Shown here one piece after another: positions 50,563 to 60,680 of a stretch of DNA of 64,000 nt. The first letter of the stretch is position 1. Each line of letters opens with the position of its first letter. The DNA is from Paenibacillus chitinolyticus NBRC 15660. GTDB taxonomy: Bacteria > Bacillota > Bacilli > Paenibacillales > NBRC-103111. The stretch lies in the NCBI RefSeq assembly GCF_000739915.1, contig NZ_BBJT01000010.1, positions 124,001-188,000 on the forward strand, written 5' to 3'. Made by a program: the position numbers and the translations under genes. Below the pieces are notes generated by a model that did not search any database, had not been told where the DNA came from, and was given only the letters and a program-made list of their open reading frames with translations.

Positions 50563-52731
50563 ATGCTGGGAGCGATCGTGCAGTTGATTCTGTTTCTGGG
50601 CGTGACGGGATTCGGCGTTTACCTGTTCGCCAAAGCTGTGTATCACCGTTATTTGTATGTGCGGCTCGGGCAGCCGGTCGATTGGGGAGGGCAGTTTCAG
50701 GAGAGGCTCAAAGACTTTGCCGTTCAAGTGTTCGGCCAGACGAAACTGCTGAAGGACAAGAAAAGCGGCATCATGCACATCGTTATTTTTTACGGATTCA
50801 TTATCCTTCAGTTCGGCGCGCTGGACATTATCGTAAAGGGACTCTCCGGCCGTGGACTGCCGCTTCCCGGTTACGAAGCTTTCGGTCTGATCCAGGAAAT
50901 CACGGTCGCGGCTATTCTGATCGCGATGGGATACGCTGCGTACCGCCGGTACGGAGAGAAGCTGAAACGGCTGAAGAGAGGGTGGAAGCCGAGTCTGGTC
51001 GTCTACTTTATTTTCAGCCTGATGGTTTCGGTGCTTCTCACGCTCGCTTTCGACCGCATCCGGGAAGAGCTGGAACCTTCCGCCATGGCACCGATTTCGT
51101 CCGTGCTTGCCGCCGGGTTCGGGTGGATGCCTTTTGGGGCGGCCGTCGTTCTGTATCACGTGTTCTGGTGGGCGCATCTGCTTATTTTGCTGGCGTTTCT
51201 GGTCTATGTGCCCCAGTCCAAGCATTTTCATCTCCTTACGGCGCCGCTTAACATTTTGCTGAAAAGACGGGAACCCGCCGGACGGCTGCGGAAGCTGGAT
51301 CTGGAAGATGAGGAAGCGGAATCTTTCGGGCTCGGCAAGATCGAAGACTTGACGCAGAAGCAGATGCTTGACCTGTACGCTTGCGTGGAATGCGGACGCT
51401 GCACCAACGTGTGTCCAGCCTCGGGTACCGGCAAAATGCTTTCGCCGATGCATATGATCGTGAAGCTGCGCGATCACTTAACGGAGAAGGGGGCGGCGGT
51501 TACGAGCAAATCCCCCTGGGTGCCCGCTTTCGCTTTCCCGGGGAGTTCGGTGCACGAGATGAACGCCGAAGGTCATGAGCTGGGCGCTTGGAACGGCTCG
51601 GGCATAACCGATATCGCTCCGACGATGAACGCGCAGAAGCACTCCTGGGTGACGACGGACAAAAAGCCGGAGGAGATGGAGCTGGTCGGCGATGTCATGA
51701 CCGAAGGGGAAATCTGGTCCTGCACGACGTGCCGCAACTGCGAAGACCAGTGTCCGGTAGCCAACGAGCATGTCGACAAAATCGTCGATTTGCGCAGGCA
51801 TCTCGTTCTTATGCAGGGTTCTATGCCGCATGACGGCCAACGGGCGATGCAAAACATCGAGCGCCAGGGCAACCCGTGGGGAATATCGCGCAACGACCGG
51901 GCCAAGTGGGTGCAGGAAATCGATCCCGAAGGCGAACTCCGCGTACCGACGGTCAAAGAAAATCCGGAATTCGACCTCCTGTTCTTCGTCGGTTCGATGG
52001 GCTCTTACGACAACCGGAGCCGTAAAATCACGCGTTCGCTCGTCCGCCTTATGAATGAAGCGAACGTCAATTTCGCTATTCTAGGCAACGAAGAGAAAAA
52101 CTCCGGCGATACCCCGAGGCGGCTGGGGAACGAGTTTTTATTCCAGCAGCTCTGCGAGGAAAATACGAAGATTTTCCAAAAATACGGGGTGCGCAAAATC
52201 GTGACGGCCTGCCCGCATACGTACAACACTTTGAAGAACGAATATCCCGAATTCGGACTGGAGGCCGAGGTTCTTCACCATACGCAACTTCTGGATGAAC
52301 TGGTCCGCAACGGAAAGCTGACTCCGCGCCATAAGGTGAACGAACGGATCACGTATCACGATTCGTGTTACCTCGGCCGTTACAATAACGTCTACGATCA
52401 GCCCCGCAGCATCCTCAAAGCGATTCCCGGCGTGGAGCTGGTTGAAATGACCCGCACCCGTGAGAACGGGATGTGCTGCGGCGCGGGCGGAGGCATGATG
52501 TGGATGGAGGAAACGGCCGGCAAGAGAGTCAATCTGGCCCGGACCGAGCAGGCGCTGGAGGTTAATCCGACGGTGATTTCATCGGCTTGCCCGTACTGTC
52601 TGACTATGATGGAAGACGGCGCGAAAATGAAAGAAGCCGAAGAAACGGTCAAAACCCGGGATATCGCAGAACTACTCGAAGAATCCGTATTTGGTGCGAA
52701 GGCACCGGCGCCGTTCCAGACCGTTTCGTAA
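50563..52731 (+). CDS. fadF: Membrane iron-sulfur oxidoreductase FadF (ETF:quinone type)
   Basis: Membrane protein of 722 residues related to heterodisulfide reductase subunits and B. subtilis FadF (YwjF). The N-terminal 220 residues contain about five helices of a NarI-like cytochrome b region. Two [4Fe-4S] motifs follow (CVECGRCTNVCP; CTTCRNCEDQCP), then two CCG-type cysteine domains (ACPHTYNTL; MCCGAGGGMMWME). It most likely moves electrons from EtfAB to menaquinone. The ATG at 50563 has AAAGGGG 10 nt upstream; ATG 50530 lacks one. It leads the plus-strand fad operon. Confidence 0.9.
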   Translation: MLGAIVQLILFLGVTGFGVYLFAKAVYHRYLYVRLGQPVDWGGQFQERLKDFAVQVFGQTKLLKDKKSGIMHIVIFYGFIILQFGALDIIVKGLSGRGLPLPGYEAFGLIQEITVAAILIAMGYAAYRRYGEKLKRLKRGWKPSLVVYFIFSLMVSVLLTLAFDRIREELEPSAMAPISSVLAAGFGWMPFGAAVVLYHVFWWAHLLILLAFLVYVPQSKHFHLLTAPLNILLKRREPAGRLRKLDLEDEEAESFGLGKIEDLTQKQMLDLYACVECGRCTNVCPASGTGKMLSPMHMIVKLRDHLTEKGAAVTSKSPWVPAFAFPGSSVHEMNAEGHELGAWNGSGITDIAPTMNAQKHSWVTTDKKPEEMELVGDVMTEGEIWSCTTCRNCEDQCPVANEHVDKIVDLRRHLVLMQGSMPHDGQRAMQNIERQGNPWGISRNDRAKWVQEIDPEGELRVPTVKENPEFDLLFFVGSMGSYDNRSRKITRSLVRLMNEANVNFAILGNEEKNSGDTPRRLGNEFLFQQLCEENTKIFQKYGVRKIVTACPHTYNTLKNEYPEFGLEAEVLHHTQLLDELVRNGKLTPRHKVNERITYHDSCYLGRYNNVYDQPRSILKAIPGVELVEMTRTRENGMCCGAGGGMMWMEETAGKRVNLARTEQALEVNPTVISSACPYCLTMMEDGAKMKEAEETVKTRDIAELLEESVFGAKAPAPFQTVS

Positions 52732-52776
52732 GATAAAGCGGCCGGACGGCAGACGAAGATCAGGAGGGAATCCGAC

Positions 52777-55176
52777 ATGGTGAATCAGATTCAAAAAGCG
52801 GCCGTTATCGGCTCCGGCGTGATGGGGGCGGCCATTGCGGCACACTTGGCGGGTGCGGGCATTTCGTGTCTGCTGCTGGATATTGTTCCGACGGTTTTGA
52901 CGGACGAGGAAACGAAAGCGGGTCTGACTCTGGAACAGCCGAAAGTAAGAAACCGCCTGGCGGCGGGAGCGATCGAGAGGCTGAAGAAAACGAATCCGGC
53001 TCCGCTGTACAGCGAAGCGTTTGCGGCACGCATCACACCCGGAAACTTGGAAGACGACCTAGCCCGATTAGCGGGCGTCGACTGGATTATCGAAGTGGTC
53101 GTGGAGCGCCTGGACGTGAAGAAGCAGCTCCTGGCCCGGATCGAGCAGGTCTGGAAGCCGGGAACGATTGTGTCCTCCAATACGTCCGGAATCTCGATTC
53201 AAGCGATGGCGGAGGACTGCGGCCCGGAATTCAAGCGGCACTTTTTAGGCACTCATTTCTTTAATCCGCCGAGATATATGAAACTGCTTGAAATCATTCC
53301 GGGAGAATCTACCGATCCCGAAATCCTCCGCTTCATGGCTGATTTTTGCGAGAAAAGGCTCGGAAAAGGCGTCGTAACGGCCAAGGATACGCCGAACTTT
53401 ATCGCCAACCGGATCGGCACGTACGGGCTGCTCGTCACCCTCCGGGAAATGCTGGAGAAAGGTTATACCGTTGAAGAAGTCGATGCCGTAACGGGGCCTG
53501 CCCTCGGCCGACCGAAAAGCGCCACCTTCCGCACGCTCGATCTCGTAGGACTCGACACTTTCGTACATGTCGCCAGGAACGTATACGACCTGGTCGATAA
53601 CGAAGCGGAGAAAACGATTTTCGACGTTCCGGCGGCATTGACGGGCATGGTGGAGCAGGGCTGGATCGGCGAGAAGAAAGGTCAGGGCTTTTATAAAAAG
53701 GTAAAAACCGAAACCGGAAAAGAAATCCAGGCCCTTCATCTCGGGACCATGGAATATGCGCCGTCGCGGAAAATTTCCTCTGCGTCACTGGAAGCGGCCA
53801 AGAACGCCAAAGGCACGGCCGGTAAAATCAAAGCGCTGCTCTCGACCCCGGACAAATATTCCGAGCTGGCCTGGAAAGTGGTCAAACCCGTTCTTCTTTA
53901 TTCGGCCGGCAAACTGGGAGAAATCGCCGATTCCATCGTGGAAATCGACAACGCGATGAAGTGGGGCTTCAACTGGGATCTGGGGCCTTTCGAACTGTGG
54001 GACGTCATCGGTCTGGAGCGCTCGGTGAAAAGAATGGAACAGGAAGGGGATACCGTTCCCGCCTGGGTGAAGGAATGGCTTGCGGCCGGGCATACCGGCT
54101 TTTACGAAAAACGCGAAGGCACGACGTTCTATTACAACCGGGGCATGTATAAGGAAGCCGACACGCGTCCGGAGCATATTTCGCTAAAAGCGCTTAAGCA
54201 GCAAAATAAAACGATTTTGAGCAACAGCGGCGCGAGCCTGATCGACATCGGAGACGGCGTGGCGTGTCTGGAGTTCCATTCGCCCAACAATGCGATTGGG
54301 GCCGATATTTTGACAATGGTGCAGAAAAGCACGGAGGAAGTGAGACGAAACTACCGCGGCATGGTCCTCGCCAATGAAGGCCGTCACTTCTGCGTGGGAG
54401 CGAACGTGATGATCCTGCTCATGGAAGCTCAGGACGGGGAGTGGGATGAAGTGGACAGCATCATCCGCCTGTTCCAGAACGCAATGATGACGCTGAAAAA
54501 GCTGGAGAAGCCGGTCGTCGCCGCGCCTCACAGCATGACGCTCGGAGGCGGTGTCGAAGCGTGCCTGCCGGCCGACCGGATTATTTTCTCGCCGGAAACT
54601 TACTTCGGCCTGGTCGAAGTGGGGGTTGGCGTTATTCCGGCAGGAGGCGGCTGCAAGGAAATGGCGCTGCGGAGCAGCCGGCTTGCCGCGGGCAATCCCG
54701 AGGTAGACCTTCAGCCGTATATTAACCATTACTTTGAAACGATCGGAATGGCGAAAGTGTCCGGCAGCGGCTACGATACGAAGCGGCTCGGCTATATGGG
54801 CCCTAGAGACTCCGTCGTCCTTAACGGCGATCACCGGATTTATACCGCCAAGCAGGCGGTGTTGGCCATGGATCGTGAAGGTTATGTGCTTCCGCAGGAA
54901 GAGAAGATCCGGGTTGTCGGCGACAGCGGCAAAGCGGTGCTGCAAATCGCGTCGTATACGATGAAGCTCGGCGGCTACATCAGTGATCACGACCGGCTTA
55001 TCGCAAACAAACTGGCCCACGTGCTGGCGGGAGGAGATGTTCCGGCCGGAAGCCTGGTGTCGGAACAGTACATGCTGGATCTGGAGCGCGAGGCGTTCCT
55101 GAGCTTGTGCGGCGAACCGAAAACCCAGCAGCGGATGCAGCATATGCTGTCCAAAGGCAAGCCGCTGCGCAACTAA
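52777..55176 (+). CDS. fadN: 3-hydroxyacyl-CoA dehydrogenase / enoyl-CoA hydratase FadN
   Basis: Bifunctional beta-oxidation enzyme of 799 residues, the FadN (YusL) type. The N-terminal dehydrogenase domain opens with the NAD loop AAVIGSGVMGAAIAAHLAGAG and includes SNTSGISI, GTHFFNPPRYMKLLEII and TPNFIANRIG. A crotonase domain follows from about 485 (NSGASLIDIGDGVACLEFHS; GRHFCVGANVMILL; MTLGGGVEACLPADRI). The order, dehydrogenase before hydratase, is the Bacillus one and opposite to E. coli FadB. It follows fadF by 45 bp and precedes fadA by 27 bp. Confidence 0.95.
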   Translation: MVNQIQKAAVIGSGVMGAAIAAHLAGAGISCLLLDIVPTVLTDEETKAGLTLEQPKVRNRLAAGAIERLKKTNPAPLYSEAFAARITPGNLEDDLARLAGVDWIIEVVVERLDVKKQLLARIEQVWKPGTIVSSNTSGISIQAMAEDCGPEFKRHFLGTHFFNPPRYMKLLEIIPGESTDPEILRFMADFCEKRLGKGVVTAKDTPNFIANRIGTYGLLVTLREMLEKGYTVEEVDAVTGPALGRPKSATFRTLDLVGLDTFVHVARNVYDLVDNEAEKTIFDVPAALTGMVEQGWIGEKKGQGFYKKVKTETGKEIQALHLGTMEYAPSRKISSASLEAAKNAKGTAGKIKALLSTPDKYSELAWKVVKPVLLYSAGKLGEIADSIVEIDNAMKWGFNWDLGPFELWDVIGLERSVKRMEQEGDTVPAWVKEWLAAGHTGFYEKREGTTFYYNRGMYKEADTRPEHISLKALKQQNKTILSNSGASLIDIGDGVACLEFHSPNNAIGADILTMVQKSTEEVRRNYRGMVLANEGRHFCVGANVMILLMEAQDGEWDEVDSIIRLFQNAMMTLKKLEKPVVAAPHSMTLGGGVEACLPADRIIFSPETYFGLVEVGVGVIPAGGGCKEMALRSSRLAAGNPEVDLQPYINHYFETIGMAKVSGSGYDTKRLGYMGPRDSVVLNGDHRIYTAKQAVLAMDREGYVLPQEEKIRVVGDSGKAVLQIASYTMKLGGYISDHDRLIANKLAHVLAGGDVPAGSLVSEQYMLDLEREAFLSLCGEPKTQQRMQHMLSKGKPLRN

Positions 55177-55203
55177 TTCAGGACGAAGCGAGGGGAGAAC
55201 ACA

Positions 55204-56388
55204 ATGAAAGAAGCGGTCATTGTATCGATAGTACGCACTCCGGTAGGCAAAGCGAAGAAAGGCAGCCTTGCCCAGACGAGGGCCGAAGATCTCGGGCGGA
55301 TCGTCCTGGAAGAGGCGGTCGGACGGGCGCCGGGACTGCGCAAGGAAGACGTGGAGGACATCATCATCGGCTGCGCGATGCCGGAAGGCGAGCAGGGGCT
55401 GAACTTCGCCAGGACGATGGCCCTGTACGCGGGCTTTCCGGCTGCGGTTCCGGCCGTCACGATCAACCGGTTCTGTTCGTCCGGACTGCAGTCCATCGCT
55501 TACGCGGCGGAGCGGATCATGCTCGGGCATGCGGACGTGATCATTGCCGGCGGCGTGGAAAGCATGAGTCATGTGCCCATGACCGGCTTCAAGCTGTCTC
55601 CGCATCCGAAGCTGGCCGTGGAGATGCCCGAAGTTTACATGGGCATGGGGCACACGGCGGAGAATGTCGCGCAGCGGTTCGGCATCTCCCGCGAGGACCA
55701 GGACGCCTTCGCGGCGGAGAGCCACCGCAAGGCGGCTGCCGCGATTGCCGCAGGTCGGTTCAAGGAGGAGATCGTTCCCGTCGAGACGAGCGTGAGAGGC
55801 GTGGACGCCGGCGGCAAGCGCTGGGAGAAGCCGGTCGTGCTCGATACGGACGAAGGCGTCCGTGCCGATACGACAACCGGCGTGCTCGCGAAGCTGCGTC
55901 CCTCCTTTGCGCTGAATGGCAGCGTCACGGCCGGCAACGCCTCGCAGACGAGCGACGGCGCGGCGGCGGCCGTGCTGATGAGCCGCGAGCGCGCGGAGGA
56001 GCTGGGCCTGAAGCCGCTCGCGGCATTCCGCTCCTTCGCCTTGGCGGGTGTAGCGCCCGAGATCATGGGCGTCGGCCCGGTCGAAGCGATTCCGAAGGCG
56101 CTGAAGCAGGCCGGGATCACGCGGGATCAGGTGGATTTGTACGAAATCAACGAAGCGTTCGCTTCCCAGTGCGTGCACATTATCCGCGAGCTGAAGCTGG
56201 ACGAAGCGAAGGTGAACGTGAACGGCGGCGCGATCGCGCTCGGTCATCCGCTGGGCTGTACGGGCACGAAGCTGACGGCCACGCTGGTTCACGAGCTGCG
56301 GCGCAGAGGCGGCGGCTACGGTGTCGTGTCGATGTGCATCGGAGGCGGAATGGGAGCGGCCGGCGTGTTTGAAGTTTACGGAGAATAA
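55204..56388 (+). CDS. fadA: Acetyl-CoA acyltransferase (3-ketoacyl-CoA thiolase)
   Basis: Thiolase that cleaves 3-ketoacyl-CoA to acetyl-CoA and a shortened acyl-CoA. The 394 residues contain both catalytic cysteines ([18 protein letters not shown] and [11 protein letters not shown]) and the catalytic His in [25 protein letters not shown] is also intact. Start after GAGGGGAG. The GC content appears higher in the middle of this gene than in its neighbours. Third gene of the plus fad operon; a 242-bp gap follows. Confidence 0.95.
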   Translation: MKEAVIVSIVRTPVGKAKKGSLAQTRAEDLGRIVLEEAVGRAPGLRKEDVEDIIIGCAMPEGEQGLNFARTMALYAGFPAAVPAVTINRFCSSGLQSIAYAAERIMLGHADVIIAGGVESMSHVPMTGFKLSPHPKLAVEMPEVYMGMGHTAENVAQRFGISREDQDAFAAESHRKAAAAIAAGRFKEEIVPVETSVRGVDAGGKRWEKPVVLDTDEGVRADTTTGVLAKLRPSFALNGSVTAGNASQTSDGAAAAVLMSRERAEELGLKPLAAFRSFALAGVAPEIMGVGPVEAIPKALKQAGITRDQVDLYEINEAFASQCVHIIRELKLDEAKVNVNGGAIALGHPLGCTGTKLTATLVHELRRRGGGYGVVSMCIGGGMGAAGVFEVYGE

Positions 56389-56630
56389 CGGGTCCCGGTT
56401 GTTCGGGCGTCAAAGCACGGTTTGCCGGCTCACGGGTCCGCGGATTGAAGGAGCCGTGAGCTGGTCTTTTCGAACCTTCACGGCTTCGGAGACCGGCTTC
56501 TTCCTCGGGCGGATTAACCGGACCATCCAATGTTCTGCCGGAAGCGGCGGAAACATGATTCCGCAAATCGCAAACCGGAAATAAAGCAAGCTTATCTTCG
56601 CATATGAATCCAGTAAAGGAGAGATTGCAC
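56389..56630 (+). other. 242-bp gap between fadA and fadE with a hairpin
   Basis: An 11-bp stem with one wobble (56425-56435 / 56454-56464) is followed by TCTTTTC, which could give partial termination. No clear promoter or FadR box is seen before fadE. Confidence 0.45.
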
Positions 56631-58412
56631 ATGATTGAAACGAGAAAATGGACCAAAGGCGGAAGTTTTGTCATCGAAGATTTGGATGTAAACGCTCTCG
56701 TAACCCCGGAGGATTTCACCGAAGAACAGCGAATGATGATGGAGACGACCCGCGACTTCGTAGAAGGAGAAGTGCTGCCGAAAGACGAAGAAATTGAGAA
56801 GCTCGATTACGAGCTGACCGTCAAACTGATGCGCAAAGCGGGAGAAATCGGCTTGCTGGGCGCGGATGTGCCGGAGGAATACGGCGGACTCGGGCTCGAC
56901 AAAATCAGCTCGACCGTCATTAACGAAAACTTGTCCAAGGCTTCCGCTTTTGCCTTGTCTATCGGCGCTCACGTCGGGATCGGTACTTTGCCGATCGTCT
57001 TCTTCGGTACGCCGGAGCAGAAGCGGAAATATTTGCCGGAGCTTGCCACGGGCGAAAAAATCGCGGCCTACTGCCTGACGGAGCCTACTTCCGGTTCGGA
57101 TGCGCTGGGCGCGAAAACGACGGCAAAGCTGTCGGATGACGGACAGCATTATATCCTGAACGGTTCCAAGCTGTATATTACCAACGCGGGCTTCGCGGAT
57201 ATTTTTATCGTGTACGCCAAGGTGGACGGCAAAGATTTTACCGCCTTTATCGTGGAACGCGATCTGAAGGGCTTCTCCGTCGGACCGGAAGAGAAAAAAA
57301 TGGGCATCAAAGGGTCGTCCACATGCCCGCTCTATTTTGAAGATGTGCAAGTGCCGGTCGAAAACCTTCTCGGGGAAGTCGGACGCGGGCATATTATCGC
57401 ATTTAATATTTTGAACATTGGTCGATTCAAGCTGGGAGCGGGCTGTCTCGGCGCCAGCAAGGAAGCCATCGAGCTCAGCGCGAAGTACGCCAATACCCGT
57501 ACGCAGTTCGGGCAGCCGATTTCTTCCTTCCCGCTGATCGGCAAGAAACTTGCGGAAATGAATATCCGCACGTATGTTACGGAAAGCATCGTGTACCGCA
57601 CATCCGGCATGATCGACACGGCGCTCCAGAATCTCGACCACAACAGCGCGGAAGCGGGACAGCAGTCCGCCAAAGCGATTGCCGAATATGCGCTGGAATG
57701 CTCCATTAACAAGGTATTCGCTTCGGAAGCGCTTGATTTCGTGGCCGATGAAGGCGTGCAGATTCATGGGGGTTACGGCTTCATTCAAGAGTATAAAATC
57801 GAACGGATTTACCGAGATTCGCGGATCAACCGGATTTTTGAAGGAACGAACGAAATCAATCGCCTTCTCATTCCGGGAACGCTGCTCAAGAAAGCGATGA
57901 AGGGCGAGCTTGATCTCATGGGCAAAGCGCAGGCCCTTCAGTCCGAGCTGATGCAGCTTATTCCCGGTCAGACCTTCGACGAAACGCTGGAGCAGGCAGC
58001 CCATCTGACCGCTATGGCGAAAAAAGTATTCCTGATGGCGGGCGGCTCCGCCGTACAGAAATACGGCATGAATCTGGAGAAGCAGCAGGAAGTGCTCAGC
58101 AACCTGGCGGATATGATGATTCAAATTTACGCCATGGAAACGACGCTGGTGCGTACGCGCAAGCTCATCGCGAAATCCGGCGAAGAGAAGGCGAAGAACG
58201 CGATTCAAATGACGGAGGTGTTCATCCAGGAAGCGTTCGCCGAGATCGAGCGTCTTGCCAAGGATACACTGGCCGCGATGGAAACCGGCGATATGCTGCG
58301 CACCCAGCTCTCCGTTCTGAAGAAGCTCACACGCAGCACACCGGTCGATGCGGTCGGGCTGAAGCGCGAAATTGCGGCTCGTGTCATAGCTGCTGAGAAA
58401 TACGTCATCTGA
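56631..58412 (+). CDS. fadE: Acyl-CoA dehydrogenase FadE
   Basis: FAD enzyme for the first beta-oxidation step, passing electrons to ETF. The 593 residues are of the long FadE (YusJ) type. Visible: YCLTEPTSGSDA, WVEN-equivalent LYITNAGFADIFIVYAK, the RTQFGQPISSFPLIG helix, the catalytic-loop region QIHGGYGFIQEYKIERIYRDSRI and FEGTNEINR. A helical C-terminal extension of about 180 residues follows. AAGGAG sits 8 nt before ATG 56631; an in-frame ATG at 56604 has no ribosome site. Confidence 0.94.
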   Translation: MIETRKWTKGGSFVIEDLDVNALVTPEDFTEEQRMMMETTRDFVEGEVLPKDEEIEKLDYELTVKLMRKAGEIGLLGADVPEEYGGLGLDKISSTVINENLSKASAFALSIGAHVGIGTLPIVFFGTPEQKRKYLPELATGEKIAAYCLTEPTSGSDALGAKTTAKLSDDGQHYILNGSKLYITNAGFADIFIVYAKVDGKDFTAFIVERDLKGFSVGPEEKKMGIKGSSTCPLYFEDVQVPVENLLGEVGRGHIIAFNILNIGRFKLGAGCLGASKEAIELSAKYANTRTQFGQPISSFPLIGKKLAEMNIRTYVTESIVYRTSGMIDTALQNLDHNSAEAGQQSAKAIAEYALECSINKVFASEALDFVADEGVQIHGGYGFIQEYKIERIYRDSRINRIFEGTNEINRLLIPGTLLKKAMKGELDLMGKAQALQSELMQLIPGQTFDETLEQAAHLTAMAKKVFLMAGGSAVQKYGMNLEKQQEVLSNLADMMIQIYAMETTLVRTRKLIAKSGEEKAKNAIQMTEVFIQEAFAEIERLAKDTLAAMETGDMLRTQLSVLKKLTRSTPVDAVGLKREIAARVIAAEKYVI

Positions 58413-58442
58413 CGATATGGCCCGCGAAAGGGATGATCTTGT

Positions 58443-60131
58443 ATGGATTCGGCTAGGCCATGGCTGCATCACTACGAAAGTGAAGTCGCCTCGACTTACG
58501 AGTATCCCAGGCACAATTTAGCGTACTTTCTGGTGCAGGCGGCGGGGAAAAACCCGCAGCTGCCTGCCCTTTATTTTATGGGCAAGAAAATCAAGTACGG
58601 CCAGCTGATGGAGGCGTGCTACCGGTTCGCCAACGGACTGAGGCAGCTCGGCGTCAAGAAAGGGGAGCGGGTGGCGATTATGCTGCCCAACTGCCCCCAG
58701 AGCGTCATCGCTTATTACGGGGCGCTGCTTGCCGGAGCAGTGGTCGTTCAGACGAACCCGCTTTATATGGAGCGGGAGCTGGAGCATCAGCTTCTCGATT
58801 CCGGAGCCGTCGCGATCGTTACTCTGGATCTGCTGTACCGGAGAGTCGGCGCGGTTATGCCGAGAACACATTTGAGGCACGTCATCGTTTCTTCGTTGAA
58901 AGACTATCTGCCTTTTCCGAAGAACATGCTGTATCCGATCAAAGCGAAGCGGGACGGGGCGGATCTGAGCGTTCCGTGGAGCGAGTCCGTCCGTTCCTTC
59001 CGCACCTTGCTTGCCTCGTCTTCGGCGATACCCGTCATGGAGGAAGTGAACGCGGCCGAGGATGTGGCGCTGCTCCAGTATACCGGTGGAACGACGGGAC
59101 TTTCGAAGGGCGTCATGCTCACGCACATGAACCTTATCGCCAACACGCTGCAGACGAAGCATTGGTTCCATAAGGCGGCAGACGGGCAGGAGATTTACTT
59201 GGCAGCGCTTCCATTTTTTCATGTGTTCGGCATGACCGTGCTCATGAATCAGGCGGTCGTCCGCAGCGGCATGATGGTGCTTGTGCCGAAGTTTGAAGTG
59301 AGCGAAATACTGAGCCTTATTTCGAAGCTGAGGCCGACGGTATTCCCTGGCGCGCCGACGATGTACATCGCCTTGATCAATCACCCCGACATCCGGGAGT
59401 ACGATTTGTCTTCGATTAATGTGTGCATCAGCGGCTCCGCTCCGCTGCCTCTGGAAGTCCAGGATAGATTCGAAGAGCTTACGGGCGGCCGTCTGATCGA
59501 AGGCTACGGCTTAACGGAAGCGTCTCCGGTGACGCATGCGAATCCCATCTGGGGAAGAAGGAAGATCGGCTCGATCGGCATTCCGTTTCCGGATACGGAA
59601 GCCAAAGTCGTGAACCCCGCAACCGGAGAGGAGGCGGGCATCGACGAAATCGGCGAGTTGATCGTGAAGGGGCCGCAGGTCATGAAAGGGTACTGGAACC
59701 GTCCGCATGAATCGGAGGCGGTACTCAAGAACGGCTGGCTCTATACCGGCGACATGGCCCGCGTGGACGGAGAAGGCTATTTTTCGATCGTGGACCGGAA
59801 AAAAGACATCATTATTGCAGGCGGTTTCAATATTTATCCGCGGGAAATCGAAGAAGTTCTTTTCGAACATCCGTCCGTCAAGGAGGCGGTCGTCATCGGA
59901 ATACCCGACCCTTATCGGGGAGAGACTGTGAAAGCCTTCGTTATCGTAAGGGAAGGAGAAAACCTTACGGAAGAGGAACTCAATACGTGGTGCCGGGATC
60001 GTCTGGCGGCTTTCAAGGTTCCGCGCCGGTACGAATTCCGGACGCAGCTTCCGAAAACGATGGTCGGCAAAGTCCTACGCCGCAGACTGCTTGAGGAAGA
60101 GCTCGAGCAAATTTCCGCGGCGAAAGAATAA
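58443..60131 (+). CDS. lcfA: Long-chain acyl-CoA synthetase
   Basis: AMP-forming ligase of 562 residues that activates fatty acids to acyl-CoA. The P-loop LLQYTGGTTGLSKGVML, the GYGLTEASPVTH motif, TGDMARVDGEGYFSIVDRKKDII and the C-terminal lysine region LPKTMVGKVLRR are intact. It follows fadE by 30 bp, ending the plus-strand fad unit; in B. subtilis lcfA heads the fadR operon instead. A clear terminator follows. Confidence 0.94.
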   Translation: MDSARPWLHHYESEVASTYEYPRHNLAYFLVQAAGKNPQLPALYFMGKKIKYGQLMEACYRFANGLRQLGVKKGERVAIMLPNCPQSVIAYYGALLAGAVVVQTNPLYMERELEHQLLDSGAVAIVTLDLLYRRVGAVMPRTHLRHVIVSSLKDYLPFPKNMLYPIKAKRDGADLSVPWSESVRSFRTLLASSSAIPVMEEVNAAEDVALLQYTGGTTGLSKGVMLTHMNLIANTLQTKHWFHKAADGQEIYLAALPFFHVFGMTVLMNQAVVRSGMMVLVPKFEVSEILSLISKLRPTVFPGAPTMYIALINHPDIREYDLSSINVCISGSAPLPLEVQDRFEELTGGRLIEGYGLTEASPVTHANPIWGRRKIGSIGIPFPDTEAKVVNPATGEEAGIDEIGELIVKGPQVMKGYWNRPHESEAVLKNGWLYTGDMARVDGEGYFSIVDRKKDIIIAGGFNIYPREIEEVLFEHPSVKEAVVIGIPDPYRGETVKAFVIVREGENLTEEELNTWCRDRLAAFKVPRRYEFRTQLPKTMVGKVLRRRLLEEELEQISAAKE

Positions 60132-60168
60132 ACACGCCCGCTTTTCCGGCCGGCTTGCTCCATCGCTT

Positions 60169-60191
60169 AAGCCCCGGAACGGGGCTTTTTC
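60169..60191 (+). terminator. Intrinsic terminator of the plus-strand fad operon
   Basis: AAGCCCC / GGGGCTT with loop GGAAC, then TTT. It separates lcfA from the thioesterase gene. Confidence 0.85.
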
Positions 60192-60242
60192 TTTCCGGAA
60201 CATCCCGGTATAATGGCGCTAATAGAGAAGGGAGGGAACCCG

Positions 60243-60656
60243 ATGGAACAAGAGAATACAGTCAGTCCGCAGTTTCAGCATCTGATGGAACGTGCCCGAA
60301 ACACGTTTTGGGAGTATCTCGGCTGTGAGATCGTGGAGGCCGCCGCGGACAAAGTCGTGGTTCGGCTTGTCGCCCAGCAGCATCATCTCAATCTGATCGG
60401 AATTGTGCATGGGGGAGTCACCTCTTCCATGCTGGATAACGCCATGGGTGTCGTGCTCATGCTCGCAAGACCCGACGACAAGATTGTGACGACGAATTTG
60501 AACGTGCAGTTTGTGGCGCCCATGCAGCCCGGCGAATTGTATGTGACGGCGGAAATTGTCCACCAGTCGCGGAAAATGTTGACGGCCATAGGCCGGGTCA
60601 CGGATGCGGAAGGACGTCTGGGCACTTTGGGAACCGGGACCTTCCGGGTCATTTAA
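60243..60656 (+). CDS. PaaI-family hotdog thioesterase
   Basis: Acyl-CoA thioesterase of 137 residues with the hotdog fold. The signature HHLNLIGIVHGGVTSSMLDNAMG contains the HGG turn and the catalytic acidic residue of PaaI/YdiI-type enzymes; TTNLNVQFVAPMQPGEL is the following strand pair. GGGAGGG precedes the ATG at 60243. It has its own weak promoter region (TATAAT at 60209-60214) beyond the fad terminator. It may relieve acyl-CoA build-up; the substrate is unknown. Confidence 0.88.
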   Translation: MEQENTVSPQFQHLMERARNTFWEYLGCEIVEAAADKVVVRLVAQQHHLNLIGIVHGGVTSSMLDNAMGVVLMLARPDDKIVTTNLNVQFVAPMQPGELYVTAEIVHQSRKMLTAIGRVTDAEGRLGTLGTGTFRVI

Positions 60657-60680
60657 GTGAGCCGGATTTAGTTGAAAAAG

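Noticed and set aside
54184-56292. Minus-strand open frame of about 700 codons opposite fadN and fadA
   Set aside because: Lies antisense to two certain enzymes with full motifs; the translation is rich in His and Arg and has no domain. It follows from codon use of the sense genes.
56592-58514. Minus-strand open frame of about 640 codons opposite fadE
   Set aside because: Antisense shadow of a certain acyl-CoA dehydrogenase; no ribosome site and no recognisable domain.
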